Assembly: GCF_001425745.1 (NCBI RefSeq) | Contig: NZ_LMDF01000007.1 | Span: 877,126-941,125 of the forward strand | Source of the DNA: Caulobacter sp. Root343 | Lineage (GTDB): Bacteria; Pseudomonadota; Alphaproteobacteria; Caulobacterales; Caulobacteraceae | Reading direction: 5' to 3' | DNA: 64,000 nucleotides | In this document: in pieces, positions 43,725 through 51,392 of the stretch | Position numbering within the stretch: position 1 is the stretch's first letter | How the letters are laid out: every line of letters begins with the position of its first letter | Notes under the pieces: model-generated | What the model was told of the DNA's origin: nothing | Databases searched by the model: none | The model's input: the letters and a program-made list of their open reading frames with translations, nothing else | Translations under genes and position numbers: made by a program

Positions 43725-44270
43725 ATGCCCCGTATGCTCGCCGGTATCGCCGCCGCCGCCCTCGCTTTGGCCGCCACTTCTCCTGCCCTGGCCGCGCTGA
43801 AGGTCGGCGACAAGGCTCCCGAGTTCACCGCCAAGGCCGCTCTGGCCGGCAAGGACTTCGACTTCAAGCTGGCAAAGGCCCTGAAGAAGGGACCGGTGGT
43901 CCTCTACTTCTTCCCGGCCGCCTACACCGCCGGCTGCACGGCCGAGGCCCATGAGTTCGCCGAAGCCACCCCCGAGTTCGAAAAGCTGGGCGCCACGGTG
44001 ATCGGCGTCACGGCCGGCAATGTCGACCGCATCAAGGACTTCTCCAAGGAGCACTGCCGCGACAAGTTCGCGGTGGCCGCCGCCGACGCGACCCTGGTCA
44101 AGAGCTACGACGTGGTGCTGTCGCAGAAGCCCGAATGGTCGAACCGCACCTCGTACGTGATCGCCCCGGACCACAAGGTCCTGATGGCCTATACCGACGG
44201 CAACTTCGCCGGCCACGTCACTCAGACCATGGACGCGGTGAAGGCCTACAACGCCGCCCACAAGAAGTAG
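43725..44270 (+). CDS. Exported peroxiredoxin (AhpC/TSA or Bcp-like)
   Basis: 181 residues from ATG 43725, preceded by AGGAG with eight bases between. Signal peptide MPRMLAGIAAAALALAATSP then ALA. The thioredoxin-fold domain has LKVGDKAPEFTAKAALAGKD, VVLYFFPAAYTAGCTAEAHE with the peroxidatic Cys, and a possible resolving Cys in SKEHCRDKF. A GTG at 43689 would add twelve residues and has no ribosome-binding site. It would remove peroxides in the periplasm. Confidence 0.85.
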   Translation: MPRMLAGIAAAALALAATSPALAALKVGDKAPEFTAKAALAGKDFDFKLAKALKKGPVVLYFFPAAYTAGCTAEAHEFAEATPEFEKLGATVIGVTAGNVDRIKDFSKEHCRDKFAVAAADATLVKSYDVVLSQKPEWSNRTSYVIAPDHKVLMAYTDGNFAGHVTQTMDAVKAYNAAHKK

Positions 44271-44338
44271 CCAAGCTTTTCGGGTTTCGGCCAGCCGCGC
44301 GGCTTGAGGGTCGCGCGCGCTTGGAGAAATGATCGGTC

Positions 44339-45451
44339 ATGTCCGATCCAGCCTCCCTCGAGATCGCCGCGAGAGGCGTCGCCATCGGCGCCTTCGCCGC
44401 CACCGGCGTGGCCCTGGCCGCCAGCCAGCGCCTGACGCCGGCCCGTTGGGTGGGGGTCGCCTTGATGGCGTGCTCCATCGCCCACGTTGTCGAGAGCCAG
44501 CTCTACTACACCGAGCATCGCCACTTCAGCCTGGTCACCTGGGCCATGGCGGCGTCCGCGACGAGCCTATTCTGGCTGTTCTGCTCCGTCCTGTTCGAGG
44601 ACGAGCCCCAGATCCCACCCTGGCGCTTCGCCATCCCCAGCGCGACCCTGGCTTTGTGGGCCGCCGGCGCGTTTCTGCCGCCGTCTCCGGTTCGTGGAGC
44701 CATCTGGCAGCTGTGCGCCGCCTTCTCGGTCGTGCTGATGGTCCACATCCTGCTGATGGCCTGGAAAGGCTGGCGGACGGACCTTGTCGAACGCCGCCGC
44801 CGGCTTCGCGCCCCGATCGCGGCCGCGGCGACGGGCTACATGTTCGTGCAGACCCTGTGCGACATCGGCCTCGGTCACGGCCCGGTGCTGTCAAGCCTGG
44901 TCCAGGCCCTGGCCTTGGTCGGTCTCGGTGTCGGCTCGGCGCTGGCCCTGCTGCGCGCCGAGCCCGCCCTGGTCCAGGCCGCGCCGGCGGCGGACGACAT
45001 GCAGTCGCCGAAGCCGGTTGAGATGCTGGACCTCACCCCCGCCGACCGCCTTGTCCTGGCGCGCCTGGACAAGGCCATGAACGAGAACGAGGTCTGGCGT
45101 GGCGAGGACCTCTCGATCGGAACCCTGGCCGCCCTGGTCGGCGCGCCCGAACACCGCCTGCGCAAGCTGATCAATGGCGTGCTGGGTCACCGCAACTTCG
45201 CCGACTACGTGAACGGCCGGCGGATCGCGGCGGCCAAGGTCGCCCTGGCCGATCCCGAACAGGCGCTGAAGTCGGTCTCGACCATCGCCTATGAGCTGGG
45301 CTTCGCCTCGCTAGGGCCGTTCAACCGCGCCTTCCGCGCCGCCGCTGGCGTCACCCCGACCGCCTGGCGCCAGCAGGCCACGCCGGCCATGCCGCGCCTG
45401 CGGCTGGTCGAAACCGGCGAGGACGCGTCGAAAACCGGCAAGTCAGCCTGA
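44339..45451 (+). CDS. Membrane-bound AraC-family regulator
   Basis: 370 residues. The first 210 contain about seven hydrophobic helices with short loops (for example GVAIGAFAATGVALAAS.., HFSLVTWAMAASATSLFWLF, SSLVQALALVGLGVGSALAL). The C-terminal third is an AraC-type double helix-turn-helix: LSIGTLAALVGAPEHRLRKL, GHRNFADYVNGRRIAAAKVA, STIAYELGFASLGPFNRAFR. Such fusions are thought to sense a membrane-soluble or extracellular cue and bind DNA directly. It is followed by a sterol-desaturase-family gene 73 bp downstream in the same direction, a likely target. Confidence 0.85.
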   Translation: MSDPASLEIAARGVAIGAFAATGVALAASQRLTPARWVGVALMACSIAHVVESQLYYTEHRHFSLVTWAMAASATSLFWLFCSVLFEDEPQIPPWRFAIPSATLALWAAGAFLPPSPVRGAIWQLCAAFSVVLMVHILLMAWKGWRTDLVERRRRLRAPIAAAATGYMFVQTLCDIGLGHGPVLSSLVQALALVGLGVGSALALLRAEPALVQAAPAADDMQSPKPVEMLDLTPADRLVLARLDKAMNENEVWRGEDLSIGTLAALVGAPEHRLRKLINGVLGHRNFADYVNGRRIAAAKVALADPEQALKSVSTIAYELGFASLGPFNRAFRAAAGVTPTAWRQQATPAMPRLRLVETGEDASKTGKSA

Positions 45452-45524
45452 TTTCGCGTCCGGCGAGACGGTCGAGGGCGGGGCCGCTTCCTTGGCGAGG
45501 TCTCTCATCGCCCAGGAGCCCCCG

Positions 45525-46352
45525 ATGGCGTCCCAACTGCTCGCCCCCCTCCTCCCGTTCGTGCGCAACTGGCTTGACGCCATGCAGGTCGACGTCACCC
45601 GCTATGTGACCTTCTCGGTCGGCGTCTGGCTGGTCCTGTGGGTCGTGTTGGCCGCGCCGCTAGCGGGCCGCAAGATCCGCGACAGCCGCCCGCTCGCACG
45701 CCAACTACTGGTCGAATTCGCGACCTCGATCCGCTCGATCATGATCTTCTCGAGCTTGGGCCTGCTGACCTTCGGCCTGTTCCGCGCCGGCTGGCTGCCG
45801 GGTCCGTATATCGCCAGGAACTGGGGTCCCCTGTGGTTCTGGACCAGCCTGCTCCTGATGATCGTCGCCCACGACGCCTGGTTCTACTGGACGCACCGGC
45901 TGATCCACGACCGTCGGCTATTCCGGGCCTTCCACCGGCGGCACCACCGGTCGAACAACCCCTCGCCATTCACCGCCTACAGCTTCGACCTGGGCGAGGC
46001 GTTCATCAACGGCGTGTTCGTGCCGCTGTGGATGATCCTGATCCCAACCCAGTGGCCGGTTGTCGGTCTGTTCATGCTGCACCAGATCGTCCGCAACACG
46101 CTCGGTCATTCGGGGTACGAGCTGTTCCCCGCCCGCAAGGACGGCCGCCCGCTGCTGCCCTGGATCACGACCGTGACCCATCACGACCTACACCACGCCC
46201 AGGCGGGCTGGAACTACGGCCTCTATTTCACCTGGTGGGACAAGCTGATGGGCACCGAGAACCCCGACTATCTGAAGCGTTTCGCCGAGGTCACGGCCAA
46301 GAAGGCCAAGACAGGCAAGCTGGACGCTACCAGCTCGCCTTCACCAGCTTGA
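45525..46352 (+). CDS. Sterol desaturase/fatty acid hydroxylase family protein
   Basis: 275 residues from ATG 45525, preceded by CAGGAG. Three or four membrane helices and the di-iron histidine boxes HRLIH (HxxxH), HRRHH (HxxHH) and HHDLHH (HxxHH) with a distal His in HDAWFYWTH. These enzymes hydroxylate or desaturate lipids. An ATG at 45492 is less likely because the SD lies after it. The 3' end overlaps the convergent gene by 26 bases. Confidence 0.88.
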   Translation: MASQLLAPLLPFVRNWLDAMQVDVTRYVTFSVGVWLVLWVVLAAPLAGRKIRDSRPLARQLLVEFATSIRSIMIFSSLGLLTFGLFRAGWLPGPYIARNWGPLWFWTSLLLMIVAHDAWFYWTHRLIHDRRLFRAFHRRHHRSNNPSPFTAYSFDLGEAFINGVFVPLWMILIPTQWPVVGLFMLHQIVRNTLGHSGYELFPARKDGRPLLPWITTVTHHDLHHAQAGWNYGLYFTWWDKLMGTENPDYLKRFAEVTAKKAKTGKLDATSSPSPA

Positions 46353-47010
46353 CCATGGCGCGGGCGTCCTGCAGCCGCCATTCGTCGCGGGCGTTGATCC
46401 CCCGCGTGGGCGCCCCGCGCAGGCTGATGGTGATCTCGGCCGGGATGTCGAACGGCCGGGTCAGCGAAAGGTCAACACCCTCTTCTCCGGTCGAACCGCC
46501 GCCCAGGGCGATCGAGCCGATCGGCCGCCCTTCCAGGGTCAGCGACGAGCGGATATTGGCGCGGGCCACCGGAATCTTGCCCGGCACGGCGATGGCCTGG
46601 CTGGCGTCCATGTCCATCGAGACGCGGACATAGTTGGCGCGCGGCAGCAGGCCGAAGCCGAACATCTTCGACATCGACGAGCGCAGCTTGGCCTCGCGGT
46701 CGTTCCACGAGGCGCCGACCGCCAGGGCCCGCTGGCCGATCCGGCTGTCGTCGGGCTTCTGCGTCAGGTTGAGGTCGAAGTCGTAGGTCGGGTTCTCGAG
46801 CGTGCCGGCCGTCTTGACCGTCAGGGCGACCTTCTCGGTGTCGGTGGAGAGATCCAACGGCAGGGCCGCCGAATAGCCGGCGAAGCGGCCGTCCTTGGCC
46901 GAGACCGACATGGCGGGCTTCTGAATGATCTCCGCGTACGCGGGCGCGCCAACGGCCGTTACGGCGACGGCTGTCGCGAGCGCGATCACAAAGGAAGTCC
47001 CTGTCCCCAT
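46327..47010 (-). CDS. Exported protein of unknown function
   Basis: 227 residues with a signal peptide (VIALATAVAVTAVGAPAYA). The mature part is rich in beta-strand patterns and serine/threonine (KVALTVKTAGTLENPTYDFD, IRSSLTLEGRPIGSIALGGG). I recognise no family. Its 3' end overlaps the convergent desaturase gene by 26 bases, and it is divergent from the ribosomal operon. Confidence 0.65.
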   Translation of the reverse strand: MGTGTSFVIALATAVAVTAVGAPAYAEIIQKPAMSVSAKDGRFAGYSAALPLDLSTDTEKVALTVKTAGTLENPTYDFDLNLTQKPDDSRIGQRALAVGASWNDREAKLRSSMSKMFGFGLLPRANYVRVSMDMDASQAIAVPGKIPVARANIRSSLTLEGRPIGSIALGGGSTGEEGVDLSLTRPFDIPAEITISLRGAPTRGINARDEWRLQDARAMVKLVKASW

Positions 47011-47222
47011 GCCCGCCTGCTAGCATACTCGGCCTTGGGGATGAAGCCCGCCCGGGCGTCATTTGTATGACAGATTCGAGACCGCTCGTTTCGACGGCAA
47101 ACCCCGGTGCGACTTGCCTTCCGCCCTCTTCTCCTGTAGGAGCGCGCGTTCTCATGGAAGAGCGGTCTTGCACGCACCCATCCGGGACCGGGGATTTCCC
47201 CGCTCGGCTTGCAGGATCCATC

Positions 47223-47251
47223 GTGGTCGACGGACTTCCGTCGTCGCCCAC
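47223..47251 (+). promoter_or_regulatory. Hairpin in the rpsF leader
   Basis: GTGG-T-CGACGG-ACTT-CCGTCG-TCGC-CCAC: two stacked stems with an asymmetric internal loop, ending 29 bases before the rpsF ATG. S6-S18 autoregulatory leaders are known in many bacteria; this hairpin is a candidate, but I cannot confirm the consensus. Confidence 0.35.
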
Positions 47252-47280
47252 GCCGCCTTCCACAACGGAAGAAGGAAAAC

Positions 47281-47661
47281 ATGGCGTTCTACGAACACGT
47301 GGTCATCGCGCGGCAGGATATCTCGCCGCAACAGGCCGAAGCTCTGAACGAGCAACTGAAGACCCTCATCGAAGAGAATGGCGGCCACATCGCCAAGATC
47401 GAGTACTGGGGCCTTCGCAACCTCACCTACCGCATCAAGAAGAACCGCAAGGGCCACTACTCCCTGCTCGCGATCGACGCCCCGGCGCCGGCCGTGAAGG
47501 AAATGGAGCGTCAGCTGCTCATCAACGAAGATGTGCTGCGCTTCATGACCATCCGCGTGGAAGAGCTGGACCTGGAACTGTCGCCGGTCCTGGCGCGTCG
47601 TGACCGTGGCGATCGCCCGGAACGTCCGCGCGACGACTTCGCGCCTCAGGCTCAAGCGTAA
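47281..47661 (+). CDS. rpsF: Ribosomal protein S6
   Basis: 126 residues: [39 protein letters not shown] and [10 protein letters not shown] are the S6 blocks; the basic/acidic tail ([13 protein letters not shown]) is typical of alphaproteobacteria. S6 pairs with S18 on the 30S platform. The start is preceded by GAAGAAGGAAA. First gene of rpsF-rpsR-rplI. Confidence 0.97.
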
Positions 47662-47674
47662 GGGAGAAGAGATC

Positions 47675-47953
47675 ATGACCGATACGACTGCTCCCGAAGC
47701 CGGCGCTCCGGCCGCCGCCGCTGGCGGCGCTCGCCGCCCGTTCTTCCGTCGCCGCAAGGTGTGCCCGTTCTCGGGCGCCAACGCGCCGAAGATTGACTAC
47801 AAGGACGTGAAGCTGCTGCAGCGTTACGTTTCCGAACGCGGCAAGATCGTGCCGTCGCGCATCACCGCGGTGTCGGCCAAGAAGCAACGCGAACTGGCCA
47901 AGGCCATCAAGCGCGCCCGCTTCCTGGCTCTGCTCCCCTACGTCGTGAAGTAA
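47675..47953 (+). CDS. rpsR: Ribosomal protein S18
   Basis: 92 residues from ATG 47675: an Ala-rich N-terminus, then [34 protein letters not shown] and the C-terminal [13 protein letters not shown], all S18 signatures. GGGAGAAGAG precedes it. S6:S18 form a heterodimer, matching gene order. Confidence 0.97.
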
Positions 47954-47966
47954 GGGAGACGCCACG

Positions 47967-48551
47967 ATGAAAGTCATTCTGCTCGAACGCGTTGAAGGCA
48001 CCGGCGTCCTTGGCGACGTGGTCACCGTGAAGGACGGCTTCGCCCGTAACTTCCTGCTGCCGCGCCACAAGGCTCTCCGCGCCACCAAGGCCAACGAAGC
48101 CAATTTCGAAGCGCAACGCGCCGAGATCGAGGCTCGCAACGTCCGCAACCGTGAAGCCGCCGGCAAGAACGGTGAAGCGCTGGACGGCACCCAGTACATC
48201 ATGATCCGTCAAGCGGGCGAAAGCGGCCAGCTGTACGGTTCGGTCGCGGGTCGCGACGTCGCCGACGCCATCAAGGCCGAAGGCGGCAAGGTCGACCGCT
48301 CGATGGTCGTGCTGGACAAGCCGATCAAGACGCTGGGCGTCCACGAAGTGAAGGTGAAGCTGCACGCCGAAGTGACCGTCACGGTCACCTTGAACATCGC
48401 GCGCAGCCAAGACGAAGCCGAGCGCCAAGCGCGCGGCGAAAACGTCATCGCCTCGCAGTTCGAAGAAGATCGCGCCGCTGACGCCGAAGCCGCCCAAGAC
48501 ATGGCCGAAGGCGGCGCCGGCTCGTTCGAAGGCGACCACTACGAAGCCTGA
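47967..48551 (+). CDS. rplI: Ribosomal protein L9
   Basis: 194 residues, longer than the usual 150 because of an acidic C-terminal extension ([20 protein letters not shown]) found in alphaproteobacteria. [37 protein letters not shown], and the long central helix are present. It ends with a rho-independent terminator. Confidence 0.96.
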   Translation: MKVILLERVEGTGVLGDVVTVKDGFARNFLLPRHKALRATKANEANFEAQRAEIEARNVRNREAAGKNGEALDGTQYIMIRQAGESGQLYGSVAGRDVADAIKAEGGKVDRSMVVLDKPIKTLGVHEVKVKLHAEVTVTVTLNIARSQDEAERQARGENVIASQFEEDRAADAEAAQDMAEGGAGSFEGDHYEA

Positions 48552-48583
48552 TTCCTTCTGGAATCGGACTGTTATCAAGAGAA

Positions 48584-48610
48584 CGGCGCGGAGCGATCCG
48601 CGCCGTTTTT
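48584..48610 (+). terminator. Rho-independent terminator of rpsF-rpsR-rplI
   Basis: CGGCGCGGA-GCGA-TCCGCGCCG with five T directly after (48606-48610). A smaller hairpin GATTCC-TTCT-GGAATC (48550-48565) lies just before, over the rplI stop. Confidence 0.88.
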
Positions 48611-48645
48611 CTTTGTTTCATTTTAGAAATGATCAACTTGTAGGC

Positions 48646-48714
48646 GCCGACCAACGCGCCCATGTTGTCCCTCAAGAGGCGAAAACGCCTCGCGTTGGGG
48701 GGGAGTCGGTCGGC
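48646..48714 (+). promoter_or_regulatory. Structured 5' leader of the TonB receptor
   Basis: Nested stems: GCCGACC (48646-48652) with GGTCGGC (48708-48714), AACGC (48653-48657) with GCGTT (48692-48696), and inner GAGGCG-AAAA-CGCCTC (48676-48691). An AT-rich promoter-like tract precedes it (48606-48640), and the ATG is 39 bases after. I see no known riboswitch consensus such as the cobalamin box. Confidence 0.5.
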
Positions 48715-48753
48715 AGGAGCGGCCCCCTCCGCCTTGTGAGAGGGGAATACCGC

Positions 48754-51180
48754 ATGAGCTTGCGTCATCTGTTGTTGACCGCCGTGTCCGCCGCCGCATG
48801 CGCCGGAACCGCCCACGCCCAGACCGCGCCGGCCGCCGAAACCACGTCGGTGGAAGAGGTCATCGTCACCGGGACGCGCACGCCGGGCCGAACCCGGCTG
48901 GACACCATCGCCCCCGTCGACGTCATCAGTAACCAAGCCTTGGCCAGGCAAGGCAGCGGCGCCGAACTGGCCCAGGCGCTGTCGAACCTGACCCCGGCCA
49001 TCGACTTCCCGCGTCCCGCCATCACCGACGGCACCGACCACGTCCGCCCGGCCACCCTGCGCGGCCTGGCTCCCGACCAGACCCTGGTCCTGATCAACGG
49101 CATGCGCGGCCACGTCGGCGCCCTGGTCAACATCAACGGCTCGATCGGCCGCGGCTCGACCGCCTTCGACCTGAACTCGATCCCCACCGTGGCGGTCGAG
49201 CGGGTGGAAGTGCTGCGCGACGGCGCCTCGGCCCAGTACGGCGCCGACGCCATCGCCGGCGTGATCAACCTGCGCCTGCGCGAAGCCCGCAGCGGCGGCG
49301 GCGTGACGGTCAACTGGGGCAACTACGACACCAAGGTCCAGACCGCCCGCGGCGAGCGCAAGGCCCACGACGGCATGACCATGTCGGTCTCCGGCTGGCA
49401 GGGCCTGCCGATCGGCGACACCGGCTTCCTGACCGTCGCGGCCGAATATCTGAACCGCCATCCGACCAACCGCGCCGACTATGTGGATCCAGTGGCGGCT
49501 CCCGCCTATGGGCGCCCCATTGTCATCGGCCGCTACGGCGATCCGAAGCTGGAGAGCAAGGCGCTCTACCTGAACGCCGGCGTGCCGGTGGGCGAGACCT
49601 GGTCGCTGTACGGTTATGGCGGCTATCAGCGCCGCGACACCGAGGCCGCGGCCACCGCTCGGACCTACAACAACAGCAACAATGTGCCGGCGGTCTATCC
49701 GGGCGGCTTCCTGCCGATCATCTCCACCAAGATCGACGACTACAACATCGCGGGCGGGATCAAGGGCGAGCTGGGCGGCTTCACCACCGACCTGGGCGTG
49801 ACCTACGGCAAGAACTCGCTCGATTACACGATCAAGAACACGATCAACTCGACCTATGGCGCGGCCTCGCCCCGCACCTTCAAGGCCGGCGGTCTCGACT
49901 ACGACCAGATCCTGGTCAACCTGAACATGTCCAAGCCGTTCGACTTCGGCCTGGTCGCGCCCACCAACGTCGCCTTCGGCCTCGAATATCGCCAGGAGAC
50001 CTTCCAGGTCCGCCAGGGCGAGGCGGCTTCCTATACCAAGGGCCCGTTGCCCGGCGCGCCCGTGTCGCAAGGCTTCGGCGGCTTCCGCCCGAGCAACGAG
50101 GTCGACGTCGATCGCCACAACATCTCGGCCTATCTCGACCTGGAAGGCAAGCTGACCGAGAAGCTGTCGTTCGACGTCGCCGGCCGCTATGAGGACTATT
50201 CGGACTTCGGCTCGAAGGTCACCGGCAAGCTGTCCGCGCGCTACGACATCGACGACGCACTCGCCATCCGCGCCGCCATCTCCAGCGGCGTGAAGTCGCC
50301 GGCCCTGCAGCAGCAGTACTTCAGCTACACGGCCACCAACAACGTCGCCACGCCGACCGGCTCGATCCTCGTCGAGTCCGGCACCTTCACCGTCAACAGC
50401 CCCATCGCCGTGGCCCTGGGCGCCAAGCCTCTGAAGCCCGAGGAGTCGATGAACTACTCGGCGGGCATCGTCTTCCGCACCGGCCCGTTCGAGCTGACCG
50501 TCGACGCCTACCAGATCGACATCGACGACCGCATCGTGCTGTCGGAGAACCTGCCCAACCCGTCGACCCCGGCGGCGACGGCCGCGGTGATCAACGCCCT
50601 GCTCGCCCCCTATGGCGTCAGCGCGGCCCGCTTCTTCCTGAACGGCGTCGAGACCCGTACGCGGGGCGTCGACATCGTCGGCCGCTATCGTCTCGAGACG
50701 GTCGACACCGGCCGCTTCGACTTCACCGTGGCCGCCAACTTCAACGGCACCGTGGTCAAGAAGACGCCGGGCCTGCCGACTATCACCTCGGTCTCGCAGC
50801 CGCCGTTCCTGTTCGACCGCGGCAACGTCAAGACCTACGAGGAAGGCACCCCGAACCAGAAGTTCGTGCTGAACACCGACTGGTCGCTGGGCGACTGGGG
50901 CGCGACCCTGAAGGGCACCTTCTATGACAGCGTCCTGGTGCCGAACAACAACCCGATCCTGGACTACAACACCGGCGACACCTGGATCGTCGACCTTGAA
51001 GGCCGCTACAAGCTCGGCCCGGCGGGCCTGGCCCTGGGCGTCAACAACCTGTTCGACCAATATCCGAACAAGACGCCGGCCTTGATCAACTCGCCCAGCG
51101 GGTCGATCGGCTTCCCCAGCTACTCGCCGTTCGGCTTCAACGGGCGCTTCCTGTACGCCCGCGTCAGCGTCAACTGGTAG
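48754..51180 (+). CDS. TonB-dependent outer-membrane receptor
   Basis: 808 residues from ATG 48754: signal peptide MSLRHLLLTAVSAAACAGTA then HAQ, and a TonB box-like region SVEEVIVTGTRTPGRT. The plug domain has ATLRGLAPDQTLVLINGMRG and EVLRDGASAQYGADAIAGVI. A 22-strand barrel follows, ending in ...YARVSVNW with the C-terminal aromatic residue. The GADAIAG form and the EVIVTGTR motif are common in Caulobacter receptors for sugars or other organic substrates, but the ligand is not deducible. Flanked by near-identical terminators. Confidence 0.92.
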   Translation: MSLRHLLLTAVSAAACAGTAHAQTAPAAETTSVEEVIVTGTRTPGRTRLDTIAPVDVISNQALARQGSGAELAQALSNLTPAIDFPRPAITDGTDHVRPATLRGLAPDQTLVLINGMRGHVGALVNINGSIGRGSTAFDLNSIPTVAVERVEVLRDGASAQYGADAIAGVINLRLREARSGGGVTVNWGNYDTKVQTARGERKAHDGMTMSVSGWQGLPIGDTGFLTVAAEYLNRHPTNRADYVDPVAAPAYGRPIVIGRYGDPKLESKALYLNAGVPVGETWSLYGYGGYQRRDTEAAATARTYNNSNNVPAVYPGGFLPIISTKIDDYNIAGGIKGELGGFTTDLGVTYGKNSLDYTIKNTINSTYGAASPRTFKAGGLDYDQILVNLNMSKPFDFGLVAPTNVAFGLEYRQETFQVRQGEAASYTKGPLPGAPVSQGFGGFRPSNEVDVDRHNISAYLDLEGKLTEKLSFDVAGRYEDYSDFGSKVTGKLSARYDIDDALAIRAAISSGVKSPALQQQYFSYTATNNVATPTGSILVESGTFTVNSPIAVALGAKPLKPEESMNYSAGIVFRTGPFELTVDAYQIDIDDRIVLSENLPNPSTPAATAAVINALLAPYGVSAARFFLNGVETRTRGVDIVGRYRLETVDTGRFDFTVAANFNGTVVKKTPGLPTITSVSQPPFLFDRGNVKTYEEGTPNQKFVLNTDWSLGDWGATLKGTFYDSVLVPNNNPILDYNTGDTWIVDLEGRYKLGPAGLALGVNNLFDQYPNKTPALINSPSGSIGFPSYSPFGFNGRFLYARVSVNW

Positions 51181-51213
51181 GCTGGGCGGGCCCTGAAAGG
51201 CCCGCAAACGTTT

Positions 51214-51245
51214 GGGCGCGGAGAGCGATCTCCGCGCCCTTTTTC
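51214..51245 (+). terminator. Rho-independent terminator of the TonB-receptor gene
   Basis: GGGCGCGGAGA-GCGA-TCTCCGCGCCC: an 11-bp perfect stem followed by TTTTTC. The preceding GCGGGCC-CTGAAA-GGCCCGC (51186-51205) is a second hairpin. The core is almost the same as the rplI terminator. Confidence 0.9.
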
Positions 51246-51392
51246 TTAGCGCCTCACGTCAGAAACGGACGCCCTCTTGAGCCCGTGCGCTTGCACTTTC
51301 GGAGCCTCAGAACATACACAGAATATCCCCGTTCATCTGAGTCGCCGGGCCAAGTCGCCCGCGCGTCGAAAGGCTCGTCGCGTTAACTTCCG

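Noticed and set aside
48445..51207. Open frame of 920 codons antisense to the TonB-receptor gene
   Set aside because: Its amino-acid content is dominated by Arg, Gly, Val and Ala as expected for the reverse frame of GC-rich coding DNA, and the sense strand encodes a clear receptor.
51246..51392. A CtrA site or replication origin in front of dnaB
   Set aside because: Only a half-site (GTTAAC) and one GANTC are visible; there is no second half-site at the right spacing and no cluster of DnaA boxes.
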